DNA from: Methanomicrobiales archaeon HGW-Methanomicrobiales-1
GTDB taxonomy: Archaea; Halobacteriota; Methanomicrobia; Methanomicrobiales; Methanospirillaceae
Direction: 5' to 3'
NCBI GenBank assembly: GCA_002839675.1
Contig: PGYM01000002.1
Location: 1-64,000 of the forward strand
Length of the DNA stretch: 64,000 nt
In this document: in pieces, positions 1 through 8,093 of the stretch
Layout of the letters: the number at the start of each line of letters is the position of its first letter
Numbering within the stretch: position 1 is the first letter of the stretch
Position numbers and translations under genes: made by a program
The notes under the pieces: generated by a model
Databases searched by the model: none
Seen by the model: only the letters and a program-made list of their open reading frames with translations
What the model was told of the DNA's origin: nothing

Positions 1-105
1 TATATCAGATTCAGAAGAAGGAAATCTCTTGTAAGATCATTCTCGCTAACATTGACCGGTTCATACTATTTGTCTGGATTGAGGTTTTCTACAGAGCAAA
101 AAAAT

Positions 106-305
106 AAAATCAAGCTTCGATTTAAAAATAAAAATCAAGCTTTGATTAAAATTTTAAAACCAAGGATCAAATGAAAATTTAAAATCAAGATCCGTTTTAA
201 AAATTAAAATCAAACTTCGATTCAAAAATAAAAATCAAGATCCGATTTGAAAATAAAAAACAAGCTTCGATTCAAAAATAAAACCCAAATTCCGGCCAAA
301 AAAAA
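106..305. repeat. Tandem array of eight 25-bp AT-rich units
   Basis: Counting bases gives an exact 25-bp period with no insertion or deletion: units begin at 106, 131, 156, 181, 206, 231, 256 and 281. The shared core is AAAATCAAG, then a variable CTTCGATT or ATCCGATT block, then an A-rich tail. Units 3 and 8 are the most diverged. The array ends 17 bases before the stop codon of the minus-strand FKBP gene, so it lies in that gene's 3' region. No open reading frame explains it and there are no unique spacers, so it is not a CRISPR array. Confidence 0.9.
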
Positions 306-321
306 TATCCAAAAAAAAGTA

Positions 322-897
322 TCAGGCTTTCTGGATCTCAATCATCCGGATCCTAAAGACAAGATCTTTTCCTGCAAGTGCGTGGTTCTCATCAATGGTA
401 AATGTCGAGGGCGTAACATTGAGCACCTTCACCAGATCGACAGCCCCATCGGTTTGCCGGATAATTTTCAAAACCCCGCCTTCCACCGGAGTTATGTTGG
501 CAGGCAGTAACGAGCGGTTCATCACATGGATAAGGTCCTGGTTATACGGTCCATAAGCCTTGTCAGCCGGAAGATTCACTGTCTTTGTCTCCCCAACAGA
601 CATCCCTTTGACGCCTTCTTCAAAAATAACCCGGCCCTGCCCGATGATAAACGTGAGCGGTGTTGCGTTCACGTTCGTATCAAAGACCGTCCCGTCAGGA
701 AGACTTCCGGTATATTCAACCGTCACCATATCCCCGCTCTTTGCCCCATTGGGATTGAGGACGGACGGATTGAGCACCAGGTACGCCGCAATTATAATAA
801 TCAGGATTCCCGCTGCCGCAACCAGCGCAAGCTTCGGGTAGAGTTTCTTTCTCGCCGCCACCGCTTCCCTGCCCTTGACCTTCTCAGACTTCTTCAT
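322..897 (-). CDS. Membrane-anchored SlyD-like FKBP-type peptidyl-prolyl isomerase
   Basis: A 191-residue protein with a basic N-terminus, one membrane segment at about residues 21-42, and an extracytoplasmic FKBP domain from about 51 onward. Recognisable FKBP signatures are VTVEYTG, the FDTN turn, VIFEEGVKGMSVGE and, near the C-terminus, NHALAGKDLVF, which is the SlyD-type strand after an insert-in-flap segment. The family catalyses cis/trans isomerisation of prolyl bonds and helps fold proteins; here it would act outside the membrane. The start at 897 is preferred over an upstream in-frame ATG at 936 because GGAG lies seven bases before it and the extension is not FKBP-like. It is monocistronic. 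Confidence 0.9.
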   Translation of the reverse strand: MKKSEKVKGREAVAARKKLYPKLALVAAAGILIIIIAAYLVLNPSVLNPNGAKSGDMVTVEYTGSLPDGTVFDTNVNATPLTFIIGQGRVIFEEGVKGMSVGETKTVNLPADKAYGPYNQDLIHVMNRSLLPANITPVEGGVLKIIRQTDGAVDLVKVLNVTPSTFTIDENHALAGKDLVFRIRMIEIQKA

Positions 898-1029
898 GGT
901 AATCTCCAGTACAATAATCCGGTCAGGCTTATACATTTACCCCGTTGAGACAAGGCTGGTAAACAAAAAACCGGGCGTACTGACAGGCAGGCAGATCTCT
1001 TGTTCACCGTGATGCACTATCACGATTGC

Positions 1030-1045
1030 ACGGTATTTATACCAA
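1030..1045 (+). promoter_or_regulatory. TATA box with 12-bp palindrome upstream of nifB
   Basis: GGTATTTATACC at 1032-1043 contains a TATA-like core and is a perfect inverted repeat. Its centre is 33 bases before the ATG at 1071, so transcription would start near 1063 and leave a leader of only a few bases. The palindrome could also bind a regulator; it does not match the GGAA-N6-TTCC pattern known for NrpR. Confidence 0.5.
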
Positions 1046-1070
1046 CAGAACGAAAGTAGTGGTGTTGATT

Positions 1071-1964
1071 ATGGCTGATCAAGTGCAAGTCGCAGACGTT
1101 GCGGGGAAAAAAGTCGAGTGGGATGCAGCGCAGATGCGCAAAATAAATGAACATCCCTGCTTTTCCGAAAAAGCATGCCACACCTTCGGCAGGTGCCACA
1201 TACCCGTAGCACCCAAGTGCAATATCCAGTGCAATTACTGCATCCGGGACTTTGACTGCGTAAACGAGAGCCGCCCCGGCGTCACCACGCGGGTACTGAA
1301 TGCCGATGAATCCATGGACATGGTCAAGAAAGTAGTGGAGAAGTACAATTACATCAAGGTCGTCGGTATCGCGGGCCCCGGCGAACCGCTGGCAAACGAA
1401 GAAACGTTTGAAACCCTCCGCCGCCTTCACGATGAATATCCCAATGTTATCAAATGCATCAGCACCAATGGTCTCCTCCTCCCCGACAAGATCGACCTGC
1501 TCGAAAAATATGATGTCGGTAATGTCACCGTAACGCTCAATGCAATCGATCCCGAGATCGGCGCAAAGATCTACCAGTTCATCGACTACAATGGCAAGCG
1601 CTATACCGGTCTCGAAGGCGCAAAAATCCTCCTCTCCCAGCAGATGAAGGGCATCGAAGAAGCCGTAAAGCGGCACATGATCGTAAAGATCAACACGGTC
1701 TACATCCCCGGCATCAACGAGGATCATATCCCGGCAATAGCCAAGAAAGTCGGCGAGATGGGCGTATACACGTTCAACGTCATCCCGCTCATCGCCCAGT
1801 ACAAATTTGCCGACATTACCCCGCCCACGCAGGAGATGAAGCGAAAGATGCAGGACGAGTGTGGGAAATATGTCAAGCAGATGCGCCACTGCCAGCGCTG
1901 CCGGGCCGACGCGATCGGCAAACTCGGCCACGACGTCCAGTCGTGCATGTATGAAAAGAAATAA
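1071..1964 (+). CDS. nifB: NifB-type radical SAM protein (nitrogenase cofactor biosynthesis)
   Basis: NifB uses radical SAM chemistry to fuse iron-sulfur clusters into NifB-co, the precursor of the nitrogenase FeMo cofactor. The radical SAM motif is C50-x3-C54-x2-C57 followed by the NifB-specific DCVNESRPGV. The N-terminal HPCFSEKA and the C-terminal CQRCRADAIGKLGHD supply the cysteines that hold the auxiliary clusters in NifB. At 297 residues it is the short archaeal form without a NifX domain. The start at 1071 (MADQVQ) is chosen because a TATA box at 1032-1043 lies downstream of the alternative start at 1026. No nifHDK genes are nearby. Confidence 0.93.
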   Translation: MADQVQVADVAGKKVEWDAAQMRKINEHPCFSEKACHTFGRCHIPVAPKCNIQCNYCIRDFDCVNESRPGVTTRVLNADESMDMVKKVVEKYNYIKVVGIAGPGEPLANEETFETLRRLHDEYPNVIKCISTNGLLLPDKIDLLEKYDVGNVTVTLNAIDPEIGAKIYQFIDYNGKRYTGLEGAKILLSQQMKGIEEAVKRHMIVKINTVYIPGINEDHIPAIAKKVGEMGVYTFNVIPLIAQYKFADITPPTQEMKRKMQDECGKYVKQMRHCQRCRADAIGKLGHDVQSCMYEKK

Positions 1965-2012
1965 TTTCCTATTTTAATAATTTTACCGGACAAATACCGG
2001 AAAAAAAGAGAA

Positions 2013-2525
2013 TCAATAATTCAGGTTTGCAAACGGACGATCAACCCGCTCCCCGTTGCCACTTAAAAACAGGATCCGGTTCATCTCTTCAATCACCGGC
2101 TGCAAGGACGGGGGAACTGCAGATTCCTCGGCATTTACCGTCTTGCTGTGATAACTTATGGTATACCGGTAATAATCGGCAGAACCATGCCGGGCTGTGT
2201 AATTCCCCCCAAGCTGGGAAAACTGTGCCGCGTTGAAAATACCGGTTATCCGTTCGAGATCCGTCTGGTTCAAAAGGGTCTCCGTGCTGACGGTTTTCCG
2301 GGAGATGATGGTAACCCCGTTGTCAAAAATAACCAGCCGGTCATCCACACCGGCTATCCCGCCCGTGCGGTGGTAATCAACAAATACCGCCGGGGTAGCG
2401 GGGCGTGTCACGGGGGGTGTCTTAACGCCCAGGCACCCGGATACCGCTACGGCTGCCAGAATGACGATTATACATAGTGCTATCCATTTCCTGATGATTA
2501 TCCCTCCGCCAGTGAATTTAACCAA
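2013..2525 (-). CDS. Lipoprotein with emfourin-like domain
   Basis: A 170-residue predicted lipoprotein. A hydrophobic stretch ends in the lipobox VAVSGC at about residues 26-31, so the mature protein would be lipid-anchored outside the cell. The mature part starts with VDYHRTGGIAGVDDRLVIF and has a middle ADYYRYTISY strand and a PPSLQPVIEEMNRIL helix, an arrangement resembling the protealysin-inhibitor (emfourin) family; that match is from memory. The start is uncertain: the only standard in-frame codon is TTG at 2525, while a strong GGCGGAGGG motif lies five codons inside it with no ATG, GTG or TTG at proper spacing. Confidence 0.7.
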   Translation of the reverse strand: MVKFTGGGIIIRKWIALCIIVILAAVAVSGCLGVKTPPVTRPATPAVFVDYHRTGGIAGVDDRLVIFDNGVTIISRKTVSTETLLNQTDLERITGIFNAAQFSQLGGNYTARHGSADYYRYTISYHSKTVNAEESAVPPSLQPVIEEMNRILFLSGNGERVDRPFANLNY

Positions 2526-2536
2526 TAATTACGGAT

Positions 2537-2863
2537 TTACAGCTGCACTACATCTGCCTTGACGGGCTTTCCTGCAGTTTTTCGTCCAGTAACTTCTTCC
2601 AGGACATTAATAAGATTGTCGAGTTTTTCATTTTTGAACGCTTCCCGGAAAGCATGCAGTTCAGCGGCATTCATGATCATGATCCCTTTTTTCTTCATGG
2701 GAAGCCCGTTTTCGCCGATGGGGTTGATATCAATCGCAAGGGAAGCCGCCCGGTTCTTGTACGAGGGAAGCCGGATGATAGAAACTCCCTTTACGGAAGT
2801 ATTCTTTCGTTCCCAGTCCGCTCCTTCTTCGATAAATTCCTTAAGGCTTTCAGCTAGTTCCAT
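2537..2863 (-). CDS. Conserved hypothetical cytoplasmic protein, 108 residues
   Basis: Begins MELAESLKEFIEEGADW and is soluble, with no signal peptide or membrane segment. A central beta-rich part containing SIIRLPSYKNR and LAIDINPIGENG is followed by a helical C-terminus and a basic tail. I do not recognise a named family. The start at 2863 is chosen because a TATA-like TTAATATATAAC sits about 23 bases upstream, which fits a leaderless transcript; the longer reading from 2995 would run through this promoter. It lies just upstream of the lipoprotein gene on the same strand, but that gene's promoter is unclear. Confidence 0.7.
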   Translation of the reverse strand: MELAESLKEFIEEGADWERKNTSVKGVSIIRLPSYKNRAASLAIDINPIGENGLPMKKKGIMIMNAAELHAFREAFKNEKLDNLINVLEEVTGRKTAGKPVKADVVQL

Positions 2864-2877
2864 AAGAACAACTTTTG

Positions 2878-2892
2878 AGTTATATATTAAAA
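2878..2892 (-). promoter_or_regulatory. TATA box giving a leaderless transcript
   Basis: On the minus strand TTAATATATAAC lies about 23 bases before the ATG at 2863 with no Shine-Dalgarno motif between them, the usual geometry of a leaderless archaeal promoter. Confidence 0.5.
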
Positions 2893-3033
2893 TGCTATCC
2901 GTTCTGATCCCAACCAATTTTTTGTCATTGCTCAGGATCCTGGAACCGGGCAAAAACACAGGTTTTAATAAAAAAAATGGGTGTGTGGTATCCATATATG
3001 GGTTGAAGGACAGACGTACCGGTACAATATCCT

Positions 3034-3882
3034 ATGCCGAAAATCTCCCTTTCCCCAGACCAGCCATTCTCGCTCGACCAGACTCTGGGGTGTGGCCAGG
3101 TCTTCCGCTGGGAGCAAAAGGCCGACGGGTGGTGGTACGGCATTGTCAGCGACCGGGTCATTAAGATCCGACAGGATGGATCGAGTCTGACCTTTGAGGG
3201 CGCTGACACCGCGTTTATCCGGAATTATTTCTCCTTGGATCTGGACCTGAAAAAGGTAATAAAAAAGATTGACCGGGACCCATTCATCCACGCCGCTATC
3301 CGCAGGTGCGCCGGTCTCCGCCTCGTTCGCCAGCCACCATGGGAGTGCCTGATCTCCTATATCTGTTCCACGAATTCGAACATCCCAACCATCCGGCGCA
3401 GGATTGCCTCGATTGCAGAACAGTTCGGGAACGAAATCGAATTCGAAGGAAAGACTTACTTCTCGTTTCCCGGTCCCTCATCTATCACCTACGAGGGAAA
3501 TGAGGGGCTCACGATATGCAAACTGGGATACCGCCAGCCCTATGTTTTTGGCACGTCCTGCACAGTCACCGATGAAAAACAATGGGAAGAAACAATCCGC
3601 AGGCTCCCGTACGAAGATGCCCGGAAAGAGATGATGAAACTGCACGGGGTAGGGCCCAAGGCAGCAGACTGCATCCTGCTTTTTGCCTTCCAGAAATACG
3701 AAGCCTTCCCGGTCGATGTCTGGATCCGTCGGATCATGCAGCAGAATTATCTCACAGACCTGGATCTCGAAGCCGGGCTCACCAACCGGGATTACAATAC
3801 GATACGACAGTATGCCCGGGAACATTTCGGGGAATACTGCGGGTATGCGCAGGAATATTTGTTTGCGGCGCGGGAAGGATGA
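3034..3882 (+). CDS. ogg: 8-oxoguanine DNA glycosylase/AP lyase (OGG1 family)
   Basis: A 282-residue base-excision repair enzyme that removes 8-oxoguanine and cleaves the resulting abasic site. The N-terminal domain carries the OGG1 signature TLGCGQVFRW. The helix-hairpin-helix is LHGVGPKAADC with catalytic Lys209, followed by FPVDVW with catalytic Asp228, so both active residues are present. The spacing of domains and the length match OGG1-type rather than the shorter Ogg2 or AGOG types. It stands alone, diverging from the hypothetical gene at 2537-2863. Translation starts at 3034. Confidence 0.93.
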   Translation: MPKISLSPDQPFSLDQTLGCGQVFRWEQKADGWWYGIVSDRVIKIRQDGSSLTFEGADTAFIRNYFSLDLDLKKVIKKIDRDPFIHAAIRRCAGLRLVRQPPWECLISYICSTNSNIPTIRRRIASIAEQFGNEIEFEGKTYFSFPGPSSITYEGNEGLTICKLGYRQPYVFGTSCTVTDEKQWEETIRRLPYEDARKEMMKLHGVGPKAADCILLFAFQKYEAFPVDVWIRRIMQQNYLTDLDLEAGLTNRDYNTIRQYAREHFGEYCGYAQEYLFAAREG

Positions 3883-4246
3883 GATTCCGGGTGTTTTTCA
3901 GGTTTTTTAAGCTCAGACAATCGGGATAGTAAAACCATGACACTCGCATTGCGATAACAGGCTTGCAGGGGTGGATAAGCACCCCTGCTTCGCCAATTCT
4001 CGTTCCCAAAAATGGCGATTAATAACACTCATTGCCACCGATGAGGCTCTCCTGTAGCGAAAAATCGACAGTTCTGTTTAGGCAGTTCCATTTAGTCCTG
4101 TTCTCCCGCATTAAACCGACCTAGCGAAGTGGGGATGCTCGCCCATCCCCACGAGCCCGGTATCCTAATGTCGTATGCGAGTGGACGAAAGTAATCTCAA
4201 GAAATGGATCCGAACGGGTGTAAAAAAGAAAAATATTCCGGGATAT
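3883..4246. other. Intergenic region with an inverted pair of related hairpins
   Basis: This 364-base gap holds no convincing gene. It contains two hairpin elements in opposite orientation. The one at 3953-3993 (minus orientation) has a 9-bp stem at 3965-3973/3980-3988. The one at 4124-4164 (plus orientation) has a 9-bp stem at 4129-4137/4144-4152. Aligned by eye over 41 bases they match at 29 positions, and differences in the stems keep base pairing. It separates the OGG gene and the convergent ahcY gene. Confidence 0.7.
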
Positions 4247-5473
4247 CTAAGTCCCGATATCCCAGCTGCACTGGTATTTCTTCTGCTCCTTTGACTGCGT
4301 ATCGATGGAAAGCCCGAGCGAGGAGAGCTTGATATTTGCAACCTGCTCATCGATATCCTGCGGAACCTCGTATACACCGCCCTTGAGTTTCTTGCCGTTC
4401 TTCGCAATGTACTGGGTGCAGAACGCCTGGAGGGCGAAACTCAGGTCCATGACTTCGATTGGGTGACCCATACCCTTGGGGGTCGCAAGATTGACAAGCC
4501 TGCCCTCGGCAAGTACGTGAACCGCTTTGCCCTTGAGCATGAACGTCTCGATACCTTCGCGGGTGATGACCTTGTCGGCATGCTTGTGGAGCCATTCGAT
4601 ATCGATCTCGACATTGAAATGACCGGCATTGGAGAGGATTGCACCGTCTTTGAGTTTCTTGAAGTGCTTCTGGTTAATCACGGCCATGTTGCCGGTCGTG
4701 GTGATGAAGATGTCCCCGAGTGCTGCTGCCTCGTCCATGGTCATGACCATGTATCCGTCCATGTGCGCTTCGAGCGCCCGACGGGAATCGATCTCGGTAA
4801 CGATGACCTTGGCACCGAGCCCGTGCGCCTTCTTTGCAAGACCCCGACCGCAGTAGCCGTACCCTGCAACGACAATGTACTTGCCGGCAATCAGGGAATT
4901 GGTCGTGATCATAATCGAGGTGAGTGCACTCTCTCCGGTCCCGTGGACATTATCAAAGAACCGCTTCATGGGAGTGTCATTCACAGCGATAACCGGAAAC
5001 TCGAGTTTCCCGTCTGCCGCCATGGCACGGAGGCGGTGGATACCTGTGGTTGTTTCCTCACAACCGCCAATCACGGTCTTTAAGAGGTCACGGCGTTTGG
5101 TGTGGATGTAGTGGATAAGGTCCATGCCGTCATCGATGGTGATGGTCGGCTTTGCGTCCAGCACCTGGTCAATGGCAGCGTAATACTCTTCGACCGAGCA
5201 GGCCCGCTTTGCATAGCAGTGAACGTTTTTCACATCATTGAGCGCCTCTGCAACATCGTCCTGCGTGGAGAGCGGGTTGCATCCCGTGATATGCACCACT
5301 GCCCCGCCGGCGGCAAGCGTGGTGACGAGGTTTGCGGTCTTGGCCTCGACATGGAGTGCCATACCAATCGTCATACCGGCAAACGGTTTTTCCTTGACAA
5401 ACTGTTTCTTTATCGCAGCGAGCACCGGCATGTACTGCGCAGCCCATTCCATCTTCAGTTTTCCTGTACTCAT
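4247..5473 (-). CDS. ahcY: Adenosylhomocysteinase (or S-inosylhomocysteine hydrolase)
   Basis: A 408-residue NAD-dependent enzyme that splits S-adenosylhomocysteine, the product of SAM-dependent methylation. Substrate-domain motifs include MALHVEAKTANL and DDGMDL; HGTGESALTSI and the Rossmann loop VVAGYGYCGRGLAKKA bind NAD. Some methanogen homologues (studied in Methanocaldococcus) prefer S-inosylhomocysteine after deamination, and sequence reading alone cannot separate the two. The start at 5473 gives MSTGKLKMEWA and follows the Shine-Dalgarno AGGTGA. A hairpin occupies the leader just before it. The 91-residue N-terminal extension possible from 5746 is not family-like. Confidence 0.93.
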   Translation of the reverse strand: MSTGKLKMEWAAQYMPVLAAIKKQFVKEKPFAGMTIGMALHVEAKTANLVTTLAAGGAVVHITGCNPLSTQDDVAEALNDVKNVHCYAKRACSVEEYYAAIDQVLDAKPTITIDDGMDLIHYIHTKRRDLLKTVIGGCEETTTGIHRLRAMAADGKLEFPVIAVNDTPMKRFFDNVHGTGESALTSIMITTNSLIAGKYIVVAGYGYCGRGLAKKAHGLGAKVIVTEIDSRRALEAHMDGYMVMTMDEAAALGDIFITTTGNMAVINQKHFKKLKDGAILSNAGHFNVEIDIEWLHKHADKVITREGIETFMLKGKAVHVLAEGRLVNLATPKGMGHPIEVMDLSFALQAFCTQYIAKNGKKLKGGVYEVPQDIDEQVANIKLSSLGLSIDTQSKEQKKYQCSWDIGT

Positions 5474-5484
5474 AAAATCACCTA

Positions 5485-5511
5485 GGGACGGTGCCCTTAA
5501 CGGCACCTCCC
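5485..5511 (-). promoter_or_regulatory. Leader hairpin next to the ahcY ribosome binding site
   Basis: GGGA and GGTGCC pair with GGCACC and TCCC, with one unpaired C, giving a 10-bp stem and a six-base loop. On the minus strand this lies in the likely 5' leader of ahcY, 12-38 bases before the ATG and abutting the Shine-Dalgarno. A TATA-like TTTTTATGTAAC at about 5547-5560 places it inside the transcript. It could modulate translation. I do not recognise a known SAH riboswitch fold. Confidence 0.45.
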
Positions 5512-5687
5512 GTATCCTGTCGTACCCTATGAATAGGCACGCCAAGTTACATAAAAACTCCGGGATTCGGGACAGGTACTTCTTTGAATAATCCGGATAG
5601 ATACGGAATAATCCGGATGCATACGGATGAATCCGGAGTATCGCGTTTGAGAAATATAGATAGGGATAGCACACCCAATTTTTACCA

Positions 5688-6494
5688 ATGGTGCTCACGC
5701 GAAGGATCATTCCCTGCCTGGATCTCAAGGACGGGAGGGTGGTCAAGGGGACGAATTTTCTCGGCTTGCGGGATGCCGGTGACCCGGTCGAGCTTGCCGA
5801 ACGCTACAATGAGCAGGGCGCAGATGAAGTGGTGTTTCTCGACATCACCGCGTCAAAGGAGAAACGGGGCATCATCATTGAGCTGATCAAGCGGGCAGCC
5901 GACCAGCTCTTCCTCCCGCTGACGGTCGGCGGGGGTATCCGTTCCTTAGAAGATATCCAGCAGATCCTCCGGGCCGGCGCCGATAAAGTGAGCATGAACA
6001 CGAGCGCCGTGCACGACCCAACCCTCATCACCCGGGGCGCAGAATCCTTCGGCACCCAGTGTATCGTGGTCGCGATGGACGTGCGCCGGAACTTCACCCC
6101 TAACGAGAAAGCAATTCCCGTATTTCTCGAAGACGGCACAAAATGCTGGTATGAAGTGGTCATCTACGGCGGCAGCAAGCCAACCGGTATCGATGCGGTT
6201 GCCTGGGCAAAGGAAGCCGAGGAACGGGGGGCGGGAGAGATCCTGCTCACCAGTATGGAGACCGATGGCACCAAGAACGGGTTTGATCTCGCAATTACTG
6301 CCGCAATATCCGACGCTGCCGGCATCCCGGTAATTGCAAGTGGAGGTGTCGGAAACCTGTCGCATTTCTACGACGGTTTCACAAAAGGCAAAGCCGATGC
6401 CTGCCTTGCAGCAAGCGTTTTCCACTTCGGGGAGTTCACCGTAAAAGAGGTAAAAGAGTATCTCAGAGAACGGCATATCCCGGTACGGCTCTGA
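5688..6494 (+). CDS. hisF: Imidazole glycerol phosphate synthase, cyclase subunit HisF
   Basis: A 268-residue TIM-barrel enzyme of histidine biosynthesis. With HisH it converts PRFAR and ammonia into imidazole glycerol phosphate and AICAR. The barrel starts [16 protein letters not shown] with catalytic Asp12; the second catalytic Asp is in VAMDVRRN. Phosphate-binding loops LTVGGGIRS and VIASGGVGN are intact. The length is close to that of bacterial and archaeal HisF. A TATA-like AAATATAGAT at about 5652-5662 precedes the ATG closely, so the leader is short. It is a single gene; its end overlaps the convergent pheT by 32 bases. Confidence 0.95.
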   Translation: MVLTRRIIPCLDLKDGRVVKGTNFLGLRDAGDPVELAERYNEQGADEVVFLDITASKEKRGIIIELIKRAADQLFLPLTVGGGIRSLEDIQQILRAGADKVSMNTSAVHDPTLITRGAESFGTQCIVVAMDVRRNFTPNEKAIPVFLEDGTKCWYEVVIYGGSKPTGIDAVAWAKEAEERGAGEILLTSMETDGTKNGFDLAITAAISDAAGIPVIASGGVGNLSHFYDGFTKGKADACLAASVFHFGEFTVKEVKEYLRERHIPVRL

Positions 6495-8091
6495 GGTCGA
6501 ACTCGAACGCAGCAACGGAGTGCTCAAGTTCAAACGCTTTCAATACAGCGGGATGAATCTCGCCAAAGACTCCAATCTTTTTTCCGCCGGAAATAATATC
6601 GCCCCGACGTCCCTCGATGAAGGCCGCGTCGGTGGATTCCTTCACTGTATATTCGATGGAGAGCTCGTGGAGCATCGCGTCTGCCGAGGCGTAGGCCTCC
6701 GAGAAGTCCGCGTCCGGGTGGGTGCTGACCCCGGCTGCCTGCTGGTAGGTGAGGCAGGAGTCTACGACATCGCCGACGGTGAATAGGCGCTGCGGGAGTT
6801 CGCGGTGCCGGTTCAGGGTTAAAAATTCAAGAAGCAGGGGGAGGAGCTCGGTCCTGACCACGGTGTTCTCGATGCTGATGGGGTGCATGACATGGAGGAC
6901 ACCTTTCTTTTCGTCGCGCTGCATCTTTCCGTACAGCACATCCTCGTTGGTCAGCGTAAACGGCATCACTTCGAGATAGCCGAGACCGCAGAAGGCTTCA
7001 CGGGCTAAAGCCGCGTTGACCTGCACCGGGTGGGGTTTTCCCACGGTGAAGGTTTTGGGCGGCTGGCTTTCGAGCCGGTCATACCCGTATGCAATTGCCA
7101 CATCTTCGAACAGGTCCCAGTCGTGCATAATGTCAGCACGGTAACAGGGGACCTGTACCTTTACCGTGTCTGCACCTGCCGGTTCAGCACCAAAGCGCAT
7201 CTTCCGGAGGAGTTCTGCCATTGACGCTGCGGTCAGCTCGATGCCAAGAAGCCGTGAGCACTCGCTCACGCTCACTATCCGTTCTGCGGGGGCAAGAGTC
7301 GGGGTCTGCACGCCGCCGATCTCAACACTCTCGATCTTCGCGCCGGCTTCGGCCATCGCGGTGCAGATGATATTGACCGCTACACTGACCGCCCGCTTGT
7401 CGGTGCCGGTCGTGTCGAGAAGAATGTTCTTCGTATCGATGGTCACGCGTGTCCGCTCACCGTTGATGATCGGGGGAAACGAGAGGACGTGGTCGTCGTC
7501 GTCCACGATAAGCGGGTAGAGCGGGAAATCTTTGACGATCTTCGCATAGTCCCGGCCTTTCGGGTGCTTTTCGAGGATCTCCGTCATCGTCATCTTCTCG
7601 GTGAAGTCGAGCGGGATGAAACCCCGGCTTGGCCGGGAAGCGATGTAGTGGAACGGCGATCTGACGGTATCCATGTCGTGGATGCCGATCGCAACCTTGC
7701 TTCTTCCCCTGCCGACTGCCCAGTGGAGCGACTCCTGCAGGGACATGATGCTCTGGATCGACTCGTCATCGAACGAGACTCCCCGGATAACCGCTGCCCC
7801 AAGTACGGGGCGGATGGTTGCAAGCGCGGGATCGACGGTGAATTTTATGCCCGAGGGTTTGACCGGGTAGGACGAGAGACCGGTCTCGATCCCGAGATAG
7901 CCCCGCATGGCCCGGGCCACGCCTTCGGGAGAGAAGAGGTCGGGGCGATCCGGGAAGAACTCCACATCCGCATGGTCCTCTTCGATCCGCTCGACGTCCG
8001 ATCCGATGAGGGCAACCTTGTCGAGGATCGTCTTTTTGTCGGTGCGGGTCAGCCGTTCGAGATACTTGTAGGGGAGCGTAATAACGGCCAT
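6463..8091 (-). CDS. pheT: Phenylalanyl-tRNA synthetase beta subunit
   Basis: A 542-residue archaeal-type beta subunit, shorter than the roughly 800-residue bacterial one because it lacks the tRNA-anticodon and EMAP-type additions. It starts [15 protein letters not shown], contains the B3/B4-like editing region around [14 protein letters not shown], and ends in the class II-like non-catalytic fold ([44 protein letters not shown]). It pairs with PheS in an (alpha-beta)2 enzyme that charges tRNA-Phe. It follows pheS by two bases in the endA-trpS-pheS-pheT run. Its 3' end overlaps hisF. Confidence 0.95.
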   Translation of the reverse strand: MAVITLPYKYLERLTRTDKKTILDKVALIGSDVERIEEDHADVEFFPDRPDLFSPEGVARAMRGYLGIETGLSSYPVKPSGIKFTVDPALATIRPVLGAAVIRGVSFDDESIQSIMSLQESLHWAVGRGRSKVAIGIHDMDTVRSPFHYIASRPSRGFIPLDFTEKMTMTEILEKHPKGRDYAKIVKDFPLYPLIVDDDDHVLSFPPIINGERTRVTIDTKNILLDTTGTDKRAVSVAVNIICTAMAEAGAKIESVEIGGVQTPTLAPAERIVSVSECSRLLGIELTAASMAELLRKMRFGAEPAGADTVKVQVPCYRADIMHDWDLFEDVAIAYGYDRLESQPPKTFTVGKPHPVQVNAALAREAFCGLGYLEVMPFTLTNEDVLYGKMQRDEKKGVLHVMHPISIENTVVRTELLPLLLEFLTLNRHRELPQRLFTVGDVVDSCLTYQQAAGVSTHPDADFSEAYASADAMLHELSIEYTVKESTDAAFIEGRRGDIISGGKKIGVFGEIHPAVLKAFELEHSVAAFEFDLRAVPGYAVL

Positions 8092-8093
8092 TT

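Noticed and set aside
106-305. CRISPR array
   Set aside because: The units are contiguous, with no unique spacers between them and no cas genes nearby.
1020-1931. Antisense open frame of 303 codons opposite nifB
   Set aside because: Its product resembles no known family and mirrors the NifB reading; NifB motifs are complete.
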